From the NCBI GenBank assembly GCA_964596125.1, contig CAZQRP010000013.1:1-64000 (forward strand): a DNA stretch of 64,000 bases. The letters run 5' to 3'. Position 1 is the stretch's first letter. Each line of letters opens with the position of its first letter. Below the pieces are notes generated by a model. That model ran no database searches. It saw only the letters and a list, made by a program, of their open reading frames with translations, and was not told the DNA's origin. This stretch comes from CAZQRP01 sp964596125. GTDB taxonomy: Bacteria; Chloroflexota; Dehalococcoidia; GIF9; UBA5629. This document shows positions 24,423 through 32,405 of this stretch, piece by piece. Position numbers and translations under genes: made by a program.

Positions 24423-24698
24423 TCAGTCATCTATCGGCTTTGTGTAAATTCTGTACATAGTTTCGTTTCCGGCTGTATAACATTCCGTGCACTCACCACA
24501 TTCTTCTGGTTTTACTTCTTCCAGATATGTTTCAATTCCTGTTTCCTGGTACATCTCCATAATTCTCTTAAGATGGTCACCTCCGGTCACGGTACCGGCC
24601 GTCCAACCTTCACTTTCCAGTTCCTCTCTACTCTTGGCTGCCTCTTTCATTTCCTGTTCTCTCACTTCATTAACTAAAATAGCTTGATAAAGTACCAT
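24423..24698 (-). CDS. Hypothetical acidic protein with CxxCxxC
   Basis: 91 residues with a helical charged N-terminal half and GWTAGTVTGGDHLKRIMEMY, then a C-terminal CGECTECY motif (CxxCxxC) and NETMYRIYTKP. I do not know the family. The Cys motif could bind zinc or an Fe-S cluster. The start is uncertain: ATG 24698 has AAGG directly adjacent, and an internal ATG 48 bp later has AGGA. It is monocistronic, with gaps of over 200 bp on both sides. Confidence 0.6.
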   Translation of the reverse strand: MVLYQAILVNEVREQEMKEAAKSREELESEGWTAGTVTGGDHLKRIMEMYQETGIETYLEEVKPEECGECTECYTAGNETMYRIYTKPIDD

Positions 24699-24931
24699 AC
24701 CTTGTATTTTTCATGGGAAAAACTGGATAGATACACGACTGTTTTACGGTTTCATTTTTGCCGGTAGTAACAGATATGATCATACTCTCAACATTTTAGT
24801 GCTGCAATCTGTACAGGTCAAATTTATAATACGTAATCCGGGCTTAATACAGCGTATACTATTATTCTTTCCGAGTTTGTGATTCTTCGCTATGCAAAGA
24901 GAGTTTCTATGGCAATTTTAATCGATCTGGC

Positions 24932-25264
24932 TCATTTATATTCCTCAATATGCTTGAAAAGGCGTTTTGTCATCTGGAAGTTACCACCTTCAATTCTTAT
25001 CGCCTTTCCATTGAGCAAGGCGTCAGCCAGCTTATACCTTGCTGAGCCCACTATTCTATGAAAGGTTGGGCGGGAAATATTCATTCGCTCGGCGCATTCC
25101 TCCTGTCTCAATCCCTCTAGGTCTTTTAGACGGATGGACTCTGCCTCATCTATGGAGAGACAGATATTCACAAGCATTCTCATAGGGACTCCGGCCGGCT
25201 TAAAACAGGTTATTTTTGGTGTAAAATCAACGTGGCGCCATTTTATTGGTCTGCCAATAGCCAT
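24932..25264 (-). CDS. DUF134 HTH protein
   Basis: 110 residues. DUF134 features: GRPIKWRHVDFTPKITCFKP start, then IDEAESIRLKDLEGLRQEEC and the helix-turn-helix AERMNISRPTFHRIVGSARY. The family resembles sigma-70 region 4 HTH proteins and is often next to Fe-S/Mo-cofactor (NifX/NafY-like) genes. No such partner adjoins here, although a NifU-like gene is 0.8 kb downstream on the same strand. A palindrome in its promoter suggests autoregulation. Confidence 0.85.
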   Translation of the reverse strand: MAIGRPIKWRHVDFTPKITCFKPAGVPMRMLVNICLSIDEAESIRLKDLEGLRQEECAERMNISRPTFHRIVGSARYKLADALLNGKAIRIEGGNFQMTKRLFKHIEEYK

Positions 25265-25285
25265 TTCTTTTTCTTGTTCAGTTTA

Positions 25286-25307
25286 ATTATTGACATATGT
25301 CCATAAT
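25286..25307. promoter_or_regulatory. Palindromic operator candidate upstream of DUF134
   Basis: ATTATTGACAT/ATGTCCATAAT is a 22-bp inverted repeat matching at 10 of 11 positions, with perfect core GACATATGTC. It starts 22 bp upstream of the DUF134 ATG, immediately downstream of a minus-strand -35/-10 pair (TTGACG 25337-25332, 15-bp spacer, GATAAT 25316-25311). It also contains a plus-strand TTGACA (25290-25295) that with TATCAT (25313-25318, 17-bp spacer) could form a promoter toward aroF. Confidence 0.55.
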
Positions 25308-25469
25308 CAAATTATCATACTGAACTGTCAGCGTCAAATGAATATGACCAGGGATGATTTTATTTACAGCGGCATTATTTTACATAACCTGTTGAAATAA
25401 TCAAGGCGATTTTCCGTTTTGGCTCATGTATATAGGAGACTTGAGTTAGTTTTGACCGGAGTAGGTTAT

Positions 25470-25498
25470 TTGTAGTTCGAATGTGGAAATAGTATGAT
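25470..25498 (+). promoter_or_regulatory. Promoter candidate of the DAHP synthase gene
   Basis: TTGTAG (25470-25475), 17-bp spacer, TATGAT (25493-25498) end 25 bp before the aroF start. The start codon has no good Shine-Dalgarno, and the transcript leader would be about 18 nt. Confidence 0.4.
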
Positions 25499-25522
25499 AC
25501 TATTCAATTGGTGTAACAAATA

Positions 25523-26539
25523 ATGATAGTAGAGATGAAAAACGGTATAACTCCGGAGGACGTAGATGGGGTGGTACAGCGGGCAAAGTCGTTAGGATTG
25601 GGTGTCCAATTGAATTTAGGCACTGATAAAGTAGTGGTGGCTTTATTAGGGAGTAATACCGGACAATTATCTACGGAGACATTTGCCGTGCTGCCGGGGG
25701 TGGAGAATGTGACCCGGATCATGAAGCCTTATAAACTCGTTTCACGTGAGTTTAAGGCGGAGAACAGCATTGTCTCTATTGATGGAATCGAAGTTGGCAG
25801 TGAGCGCTTTATAGTCATGGCGGGACCATGCGCTGTAGAGAGTGAAGCTCAGATCAATGAGGCAGCCAGAGTTGTAAAGGAGGCCGGGGCATGTGTATTA
25901 AGAGGTGGTGCTTATAAACCACGTACATCTCCTTTCAGTTTTCAGGGTCTGGAACAGGTGGGACTTGAGTTGTTAGCTCATGCCAGAGAGCAATTTGGTA
26001 TACCTGTTGTTACAGAAGTCGTGAATCCGCAGGATGTAGAATTGGTATCGAGATATGCCGATATCCTTCAGGTGGGGACCAGAAATATGCAAAATTTTAC
26101 CCTGCTAACTGAGATCGGTAGGAGCAAACATCCGGTTATATTGAAGCGTGGCTTGTCATCTACCATTGCTGAATGGCTTACAGCAGCCGACTATTTGCTG
26201 GCAGGTGGAAATAACCGTGTTATTCTATGCGAGCGAGGTATCAGGACGTTTGAAGACAGTGTTCGTTTCTCAATGGATATCTCCTCGATACCTGTAATTA
26301 AGAAGTTCAGTCATCTTCCTTTGATCGTAGACCCGAGTCATGCCGCTGGACATCATTCTCTAGTACCGGCTATAGCCAAGGCTGCCGTTGCTGCCGGTGC
26401 TAATGGGCTTCTTATAGAAATGCATCCGAATCCCAAAGAAGCCCTTGTTGATGGTCTTCAGTCTCTTACCCCGTCTGATTTTACCAGGTTAATGGATGAG
26501 ATCAGACCTATTGCCAAAGCAGTTGGCAGGTATATTTAA
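25523..26539 (+). CDS. aroF: 3-deoxy-7-phosphoheptulonate synthase
   Basis: 338 residues; catalyses the first step of the shikimate pathway (PEP + erythrose 4-phosphate to DAHP). An N-terminal ferredoxin-like regulatory domain (residues 1-70, MIVEMKNGITPEDVDGVVQR) precedes the TIM barrel. Motifs: VMAGPCAVESEAQ, LRGGAYKPRTSPFSFQG, QVGTRNMQNFTLL, VILKRGLSSTIAEWL, LIVDPSHAAGHHSLV and EMHPNPKEALVDG. This is the type I-beta (KDO8P-like) form common in Gram-positives and Chloroflexota. It is monocistronic. Confidence 0.95.
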   Translation: MIVEMKNGITPEDVDGVVQRAKSLGLGVQLNLGTDKVVVALLGSNTGQLSTETFAVLPGVENVTRIMKPYKLVSREFKAENSIVSIDGIEVGSERFIVMAGPCAVESEAQINEAARVVKEAGACVLRGGAYKPRTSPFSFQGLEQVGLELLAHAREQFGIPVVTEVVNPQDVELVSRYADILQVGTRNMQNFTLLTEIGRSKHPVILKRGLSSTIAEWLTAADYLLAGGNNRVILCERGIRTFEDSVRFSMDISSIPVIKKFSHLPLIVDPSHAAGHHSLVPAIAKAAVAAGANGLLIEMHPNPKEALVDGLQSLTPSDFTRLMDEIRPIAKAVGRYI

Positions 26540-26652
26540 CCGGCGCTTACTCGTTCGAAAAGAAATCTATAATTGCCGATTAACTGCTATACTAATTGAT
26601 TGGTCTGATACGGCCGATAAAGTATCGATGTTGATTACTTACCTGGTTAATA

Positions 26653-27102
26653 TTAGACAATTAATTCATTAAGGCCGGTGTAACTGTCCTGTTGTCGCCA
26701 TAGCTGGTAATCAAGTTCACCTATACTCACCTCGGCTGTCGAGAATATTATGGCTTCAGTAAGATGGCCTCCCCAACCGGCATCTTGTTTCGAAAGATGG
26801 ATATGTATATGTATGATGATGGTTTCATTTTTTAGTGCTACCGAGCCCTGGGCACAGACTATCTCCATCGGGCCGGTGTATTCTACGCACTCGTATTTCC
26901 CGGGAAGGTCCACTAAAAAGTCCAGGGTAGCGCTCTTTGCGGATCCGATAATACCAGTGATGATCCCCGAGGTAATGTTGTGTTCTTTACAGTAACGGGT
27001 TATTTCACCGAGCAATTCTTGCTCTGGCTTAACTCTGAATACATGTATTTTTCTAAACAATCCCTGTTTATTCTCTCTATGTCTTTGGCTATATGGTATC
27101 AT
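26653..27102 (-). CDS. PPC/DUF296-domain protein
   Basis: 149 residues of the plants-and-prokaryotes conserved (DUF296) fold. Seen: KIHVFRVKPEQELLGEITRY, GIITGIIGSAKSATLDF, and the metal-binding HIHIHLSKQDAGWGGHL with three His. The bacterial single-domain forms are trimeric; in plants the domain is fused to AT-hooks and acts on DNA, but the bacterial role is unknown. It converges with aroF. Confidence 0.87.
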   Translation of the reverse strand: MIPYSQRHRENKQGLFRKIHVFRVKPEQELLGEITRYCKEHNITSGIITGIIGSAKSATLDFLVDLPGKYECVEYTGPMEIVCAQGSVALKNETIIIHIHIHLSKQDAGWGGHLTEAIIFSTAEVSIGELDYQLWRQQDSYTGLNELIV

Positions 27103-27246
27103 AATGATTAACTTTTTCTCCAGAACAATACCCGCCTGTTTCTTAAACCTATCAGGTGAGCTGTTACAGGTTTCTACTTTAATTCGGCAGGATGTATAAT
27201 TACAGCAACATTAATACTGACTGTCTTTGATACTGTGAGGTTTATT

Positions 27247-27561
27247 ATGAGTGATGTTTTAGATGAAGCACAGGCGCTGGTCCAATGCAGGGCCTGTCCG
27301 TGGTATAAGACTTGTGTATTGCCTATGAGGTTTACCGAGGAGGACTTAAGAAGGCAACTGGAGTCTTCTATGCCCGGTACCGTTATACCGGGAGCAGCGG
27401 AAGGCGGTATACAGCAGTTTCTATCTGGAATGGCAGCAGCGGCACAAAATTCACTTCTTGAGGGCTGCCCGATATTCATTAGCAGGCTTCGGTCGAATCC
27501 CAAGCTTGCAGAGCGAATAAAGAAGATGATGCAAGACTGGTCAAGTGAAGGTGAAGAGTAA
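27247..27561 (+). CDS. Hypothetical Cys-containing small protein
   Basis: 104 residues from ATG 27247 (GAGG six bases upstream; a GTG 12 bp earlier is also in frame). The N-terminus has QCRACPWYKTC (CxxC-x5-C), which could bind zinc or a cluster, then an Arg/Leu helix, PGTVIPGAAEGGIQQFLSGM, and LLEGCPIFISRLRSNPKLAE. I do not recognise the family. It stands alone before the acyl-CoA synthetase relic. Confidence 0.65.
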   Translation: MSDVLDEAQALVQCRACPWYKTCVLPMRFTEEDLRRQLESSMPGTVIPGAAEGGIQQFLSGMAAAAQNSLLEGCPIFISRLRSNPKLAERIKKMMQDWSSEGEE

Positions 27562-27675
27562 GCTGGCTAGGACTTCAGTAATTCTTCAATGTTCTGGTCG
27601 ACCATTAGTTTCAAGCATGAATAAAGAGAAATATTCCTCGTCCGGCTTTATTTCACTGCACAAGTAAAAACATCG

Positions 27676-28200
27676 GTGGGTCTGAAGACTATATCAGATA
27701 TGCTAACCAGAAATGCTCGACTTCATCTCAGAGACGTGGCCCTGATTGAGTTTATTCCGGATGAAGGAATAGTATAAAAGCAGGAAAAGACCATAGAAAC
27801 GATAAAAAATAGAGGGCTGTATACAGGTGATATGGCCAGGATGGATAGTGAAGGTTTTATCTATCTGTTGGATAGGAAGAAAGACGTAGTCATCTATAGG
27901 GGAGAAAATATTTAGCCTGTTGAGGTGGAAGAGATAGTACATGGTCATCCAAAAGTACATGATGTTGGAGTAATAGGTATTCCTGATGATAAGTTAGGAG
28001 AAGTAGTTGCGGCAAACGTAGACCCGAAGCCGGGTTTTGCTTTAACCAAAGAAGAAGTGCTCCAATTTTGTGAACGGCAAATGCCCAGATATAAGAGCCC
28101 CAGAGTAGTAATCTTTGACAAGGTATCGCAAAGTCCTACTGGTAAAATAGAGAAGCCTAAGTTACGGGGAAAGTACCATAGTACAGGAGAACATCCTTAG
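27676..28200 (+). pseudogene. Acyl-CoA synthetase relic, internal deletion plus two stops
   Basis: One continuous frame reads LKTISDMLTRNARLH...VALIEF, the N-terminus of an AMP-binding enzyme, then TAA at 27775. The same frame jumps directly to the C-terminal part, RGLYTGDMARMDSEGFIYLL, DRKKDVVIYRGENI, a TAG at 27913 where a Tyr or Phe is expected, and PVEVEEIVHGHPKVHDVGVI through PTGKIEKPKLRGK. The central adenylation core (several hundred residues) is missing. The remaining 91-codon open frame from 27925 is a fragment, not a gene. Confidence 0.85.
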
Positions 28201-28250
28201 TCAAGTAGTGTAATCTTAAAGTGATGCTTCTTCTCTTAATGTTGTTGCTA

Positions 28251-28496
28251 TTATTGGGAAGTATTTTCAACTGCTGTCTCGTCATTAAGCAGCTCTGGTG
28301 AAGATTCACCCGCCGTTTTTTTATTGCCGATCGACGTATCGCTTTTAGTTAGAATAAGTACAGTGATAATCCAGGTGATTATAAATACGCTAACGGAGAA
28401 AGAGATAACCGCCCAGCGTAACTCAAGGGTCAAAGCCGGGCTGATTAGCAAACGTATGGCAGCTATAACGCAATCGTAGCTATTGACAAAATTCAT
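28251..28496 (-). CDS. Possible small membrane protein, 81 aa
   Basis: 81 residues with one clear membrane helix (about 29-49, AVISFSVSVFIITWIITVL) and a polar Ser/Glu-rich C-terminus. No Shine-Dalgarno is evident, and the family is not known to me. It is divergent from the next small membrane protein across 71 bp. I keep it because the hydrophobic/polar pattern is typical of real small proteins, but codon evidence is thin. Confidence 0.4.
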   Translation of the reverse strand: MNFVNSYDCVIAAIRLLISPALTLELRWAVISFSVSVFIITWIITVLILTKSDTSIGNKKTAGESSPELLNDETAVENTSQ

Positions 28497-28567
28497 TTTT
28501 TACTTTAAAATTCTATGTAGTATTATAAATAGAAAGGAATTTGGATAACCCATCATAGGAGGGCGAC

Positions 28568-28807
28568 ATGGTATCTACGGTTACAGTTAGTACTATTACA
28601 CTTATAGCGATTTCTGGTATTACTGCTGGAATGGCAATCTTTGCGACCATCTTGCTTGCTGGTTTGCTTATTACTAAGGAATTGTTAGGAGCAAGCTCAG
28701 CAAACAGGAATAGATATATAGCTCGTGCCTGCAGTATTAGCATTATACCTTTGCTTTTAGGTTTCGCGGTTATAGTTGGTATCAAAGTTACAGAAATTCT
28801 AGCCTAA
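28568..28807 (+). CDS. Small membrane protein, 79 aa
   Basis: GGAGGGCGAC directly precedes the ATG. The 79 residues form two hydrophobic helices (about 8-34 and 52-75) joined by a short loop with KELLGASSANRNRYIARACS. Proteins of this kind are common next to surface-glycan genes in Dehalococcoidia-like genomes (from memory, not checked). The function is unknown. Its 3' end overlaps the convergent CPBP gene by 9 bp. Confidence 0.65.
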   Translation: MVSTVTVSTITLIAISGITAGMAIFATILLAGLLITKELLGASSANRNRYIARACSISIIPLLLGFAVIVGIKVTEILA

Positions 28808-29722
28808 TATAAAAGGCGCTACTAGAAATAATACTACATTAGCGGTTCCGTGGGACAGGATCACACCGATAAGTGAGCCTGTCCTTTTTACTATGGCTGC
28901 ATAGAATAGTGCGATACACATCACGAATATGACATCCAGAACTGAGAAGAAGCCGATGTGTAGAATGGCAAAGATCAAACTTATATAGACTATTCCCCAT
29001 AATCCCATTGCTGGCTCGGCAAGCCTCTGGAGGACACCTCGGAATATCATCTCTTCAACAAAGCCTGTGGTAACTATTATGATAATTGCCGGCAGCCATA
29101 TAAGCTCCAATGAAAAACTGGAAATATATGGTTCAGGTCTCAATATAAGATATTCCAGAGTACCAAAAGCAAATCCGGTAACAATGCCCAGAATAATTTG
29201 CGGGAACCAGGACCTTTTAATTAATCCGACCTGAGCAGGCTTCAGTCCTAAAATACGCATTACTACTACAGTTGATGCCAGCAACGGGATGTAAATAAGA
29301 AGGAACCAATACACACGTGGCAGATTGGATAAAGGCATAGAGAGGCTGATAATGCGTATTATGGGTATCAAACTTAGTCCCAGTATCAAATCACGCCTTT
29401 GAGATTCGGCAATAAAGCTCGGCTGGACGAGAAAAGAAACAAGGATAAGTCCATAACATATTAAGCCAGCCCAGAAATCAATATAGATGGTTAAAAGCTC
29501 CGCAATAGTTATGGCTATTAGATATAGCCAGAATGGAAGCGTGATCGCTCTACCATAAGTAGTTTTTTCTATTAAAGTGGAAGCTGTAGTTTGTGGGTGA
29601 TGAATTGTTTTTTCTATTTTGGATGAAGGTGATTTTCTCTTAATTGTAGCCATACTTACATATAAGATTACACACCCAAATATTATAAATAGGAGCCAGA
29701 ATAATAAAAGAAAATATTCCAT
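28799..29722 (-). CDS. CPBP family intramembrane metalloprotease
   Basis: 307 residues with about eight membrane helices. The CPBP (CAAX protease/Abi) motifs are in the second half: FVEEMIFRGVLQRL (EExxxR), a downstream AILHIGF (His) and ILSHGTANV (His). Relatives cleave prenylated or other membrane substrates, or act in bacteriocin self-immunity and surface-protein processing. The first ~30 residues form an extra helix. It lies with DUF1616 and small membrane proteins at the edge of the glycan locus. Confidence 0.88.
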   Translation of the reverse strand: MEYFLLLFWLLFIIFGCVILYVSMATIKRKSPSSKIEKTIHHPQTTASTLIEKTTYGRAITLPFWLYLIAITIAELLTIYIDFWAGLICYGLILVSFLVQPSFIAESQRRDLILGLSLIPIIRIISLSMPLSNLPRVYWFLLIYIPLLASTVVVMRILGLKPAQVGLIKRSWFPQIILGIVTGFAFGTLEYLILRPEPYISSFSLELIWLPAIIIIVTTGFVEEMIFRGVLQRLAEPAMGLWGIVYISLIFAILHIGFFSVLDVIFVMCIALFYAAIVKRTGSLIGVILSHGTANVVLFLVAPFILG

Positions 29723-29911
29723 TAATTAGTTATGAACCATGTTTATTGAATTGTATTATATCGGTCGCCAAATATAAAATATTCGATATATTTATTTAAG
29801 TGTCTTTGGTAATCGCAGAAGATCTGATTAACGGCATTCATAATTAGTTTGGATATATTTGATTCAAATTAAAGAAATTATGTTTTATTAAATTAAATGA
29901 GTTAGATTACC

Positions 29912-30445
29912 TCAGGGTTCTTTCACATTTATCCAAAGGTAAAGGGTCGAATAAGGACTTTCTTGTCCTTGCTTATAAAGTATGAAATCCACCTTTTGAT
30001 TTGCTCCAACTACGGTTGGTACGAAGCTGACCTCCTGTTCCCATTTCTCCTCATGATTCAATGTCAACGGTCCTATTTCGTTGTCCGTTATTCCGTTTAT
30101 ACTTATTGTTACCATGTAACTTACTTCTTCATGCTCCTGGTTTATTATTCCCAGTAGCACTTTAACCTGTTTACCCAGGTTTACCCGCATGGGATAATAT
30201 CCGGCTTTCCCCTCCAGTCCTAGAATGTAAAACTCCGTAAATCTATCTGTACCCTTGGCAGAAGTTACTATATTAATTATAGCGCCTATAGACGCCAATA
30301 TAGTTATGATTAAAATGACAGAGATAGTTTTACTTAGTAAGCCTGGACGTGCCCATCCTGTACGATTGATACTGAAGTTGACAAGAGAAGTGGCTGTGGA
30401 AAATGGTGTTCTTTGACTAAACGATGCATTACTTAGTTTTGTCAT
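29912..30445 (-). CDS. DUF1616-domain membrane protein, short form
   Basis: 177 residues. One membrane helix (about 40-62, SVILIITILASIGAIINIV) is followed by the DUF1616 extracellular domain: FTEFYILGLEGKAGYYPMRV, GIINQEHEEVSYMVTISING and WEQEVSFVP. Standard DUF1616 proteins carry a larger multi-helix N-terminus, here reduced. The domain is frequent near archaeal-type glycan genes and resembles a secreted beta-sandwich. The N-terminal 35 residues are basic. Function unknown. Confidence 0.75.
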   Translation of the reverse strand: MTKLSNASFSQRTPFSTATSLVNFSINRTGWARPGLLSKTISVILIITILASIGAIINIVTSAKGTDRFTEFYILGLEGKAGYYPMRVNLGKQVKVLLGIINQEHEEVSYMVTISINGITDNEIGPLTLNHEEKWEQEVSFVPTVVGANQKVDFILYKQGQESPYSTLYLWINVKEP

Positions 30446-30761
30446 CTTTAATAGGATAACACAAACATTTTGCGATGCATAGTGCTATTTCCGTGTTTTT
30501 GAGCAGATAATAGTCTCGTAGATTTTGATTACCTGTATTAGGACCTTATTTGCGGTAGACGTACTATTAGTTTAGCTATCAGAGGCTAGTGCCGTGTATT
30601 ATACTAACCAGATCAAGTGCGAAACAATTCAAATCACCGTATTCAATTAGTACTAGTATAGTTGCTGATTATGACTATTGTACTATTGTAATAGAATACT
30701 ACATAGGATAAAATCTATTCCTGAGTGGAATGCAATGCAAAATAAATTAAGTAACAAAGAT
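30446..30761 (+). promoter_or_regulatory. Intergenic region with promoter toward the RmlA-like gene
   Basis: This 316-bp AT-rich gap separates divergent genes. TTGTAA (30686-30691), 17-bp spacer, and TAAAAT (30709-30714) form the best promoter candidate. It implies transcription from about 30721 and supports a start at ATG 30735 or 30762, not 30678. Nothing else structured is seen. Confidence 0.45.
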
Positions 30762-31829
30762 ATGAAAGCATTGATACTTTGTGGTGGAAAAGGCGTAAGG
30801 CTTAAACCTCTCACCGCTACTATTCCGAAGCAGCTTCTACCGGTTGCTAATAAAACGATACTTTCCTATGTACTGGACCAGGTTGCTGAAACTGGTATAT
30901 CTGATATTGGAGTTATAATCTCTCCGGATACGAGTGAGAGTATAAGTGAGGCCATTGGTGATGGCTCAACCTGGAGGAGTCGAATTACCTATATTTTACA
31001 GCCTGAGCCTTTGGGACTTGCCCACGCAATTAAAACAGCACAGGAGTTTTTAAAAGATTCTCCATTTCTCATGTTTCTGGGCGATAACCTCATTGAAGGT
31101 GGCGTTAAGAAATTTGTACAACAGTTTAAGAATGATTCTCCTGATGCGCTGATTTTGCTTAAAGAGGTGTCTGATCCACGTCTTTTTGGCGTTGCCGAGC
31201 TCGGTGAGAATGGCGAAGTTGTTCACATAGTGGAAAAACCTAAAGAGCCCAAGACTAATCTGGTGGTAATCGGTGTCTATCTTTTTTCTGCGGAAATTCA
31301 TAAAGCAATAGCCCGAATTAAGCCATCCTGGCGGAATGAGTTAGAGATAACTGATGCTACTCAGAAGCTGATAGATATGGGGAAAGTAGTGCAAAGTCAC
31401 ATACTCGAGGGTTGGTGGCTGGATACAGGGAAAAAAGATGATCTGTTGGAAGCTAATCGAGTTGTACTTGATGATTATTTACAGCGTGATATAAGTGGCG
31501 AAGTAGATTCTGACAGTAAGATAGTAGGTAGGGTAGAAATCAGGCCAGGATCAAAAGTGGAAGGTAGTATAATACGAGGTCCGGTTTCTATTGCTGAAAA
31601 TTGCAGGATCAAGGATTCTTTCATTGGTCCTTTTACCAGTATCGGTAGTGGAGGAATAATTGAAAAATCTTCCATTGAACACTCTGTTATTTTGGAGGAC
31701 TGTACTATTATAAATATTGAACGATTGGCTGACAGCATTTTTGGTAAAAGGTGTGAGGTAACCAAAAAAGAAGGCAGCCTGAAACCAAAAAGAATATTTG
31801 TAGGTGATGATGCAAATATAGAGTTATGA
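30762..31829 (+). CDS. Glucose-1-phosphate thymidylyltransferase, long form
   Basis: 355 residues from ATG 30762, the usual length of the long RmlA-type proteins. The nucleotidyltransferase signature LILCGGKGVRLKPLTATIPK is followed by QLLPVANKTILSYVL, GDNLIEGG and IVEKPKEP; the C-terminal ~110 residues form a left-handed beta-helix (SKIVGRVEIRPGSKVEGSII). It activates sugar-1-phosphates to NDP-sugars, probably dTDP-glucose. Start codons further upstream lie in the promoter region. First of a rightward sugar-nucleotide set. Confidence 0.87.
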   Translation: MKALILCGGKGVRLKPLTATIPKQLLPVANKTILSYVLDQVAETGISDIGVIISPDTSESISEAIGDGSTWRSRITYILQPEPLGLAHAIKTAQEFLKDSPFLMFLGDNLIEGGVKKFVQQFKNDSPDALILLKEVSDPRLFGVAELGENGEVVHIVEKPKEPKTNLVVIGVYLFSAEIHKAIARIKPSWRNELEITDATQKLIDMGKVVQSHILEGWWLDTGKKDDLLEANRVVLDDYLQRDISGEVDSDSKIVGRVEIRPGSKVEGSIIRGPVSIAENCRIKDSFIGPFTSIGSGGIIEKSSIEHSVILEDCTIINIERLADSIFGKRCEVTKKEGSLKPKRIFVGDDANIEL

Positions 31830-31873
31830 TTCAGATGGATCTCGGCTAAAAAAAACAATTTGGAAGTGATCTG

Positions 31874-32389
31874 ATGATTAAGGAATATTCTTTGGAAGGT
31901 GTTAGAACTTATTCATTTAATGTATTGCCTGATGAGCGGGGTTTCTTTGCTGAAGCTTTGAGACAGGACTGGCAGGATTTCATAGATGAATGGATAAGTC
32001 AGGTCAATCTCAGCCACAGCTTTCCTAACATGGTTAGAGCCTGGCATAAGCACCTTCGCGGGCAGGTTGATTATTTTATGGTGGTTGAGGGCGCTATGAA
32101 AATTTGTGCTTATGATGAGGAAACCAGAAGGCTTGTCGAAGTCATAGCCAGCCAGGATAAACCAACAGTAGTCAGAATACCAGGACATTACTTGCATGGG
32201 ACAAGAACAATCGGGTACAAACCATCGCTGACGGTTTACTTCGTAACCAGGCTCTACGATTATAACAAACCTGATGAAGAAAGAAGGCCCTGGAATGATC
32301 CTGAAATTATCCCTGTTGAGATAAATGGCAATAAAAACGATCCCAGGGTACTGCAGCCATGGGACTGGTTTTATCCGCCACACAAGTAA
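31874..32389 (+). CDS. dTDP-4-dehydrorhamnose 3,5-epimerase-like protein
   Basis: 171 residues with the RmlC cupin: GVRTYSFNVLPDERGFFAEA, a His in RAWHKHLRGQVDYFMVVEG, and ARG/HG motif PGHYLHGTRTIG before PSLTVYFVTRLYD. The catalytic His and a Tyr-bearing C-terminal segment are kept, though the catalytic loop differs from canonical RmlC (RGLHYQ). It may act on a related dTDP- or NDP-keto sugar. Short gaps on both sides (45 and 16 bp) indicate an operon with the RmlA-like gene and the following SDR. Confidence 0.85.
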   Translation: MIKEYSLEGVRTYSFNVLPDERGFFAEALRQDWQDFIDEWISQVNLSHSFPNMVRAWHKHLRGQVDYFMVVEGAMKICAYDEETRRLVEVIASQDKPTVVRIPGHYLHGTRTIGYKPSLTVYFVTRLYDYNKPDEERRPWNDPEIIPVEINGNKNDPRVLQPWDWFYPPHK

Positions 32390-32405
32390 TTAATAGGAGA
32401 AGAGA

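Noticed and set aside
30678..30761. 28-codon N-terminal extension of the RmlA-like protein
   Set aside because: It spans the likely promoter, has no Shine-Dalgarno, and homologues begin at MKALIL.
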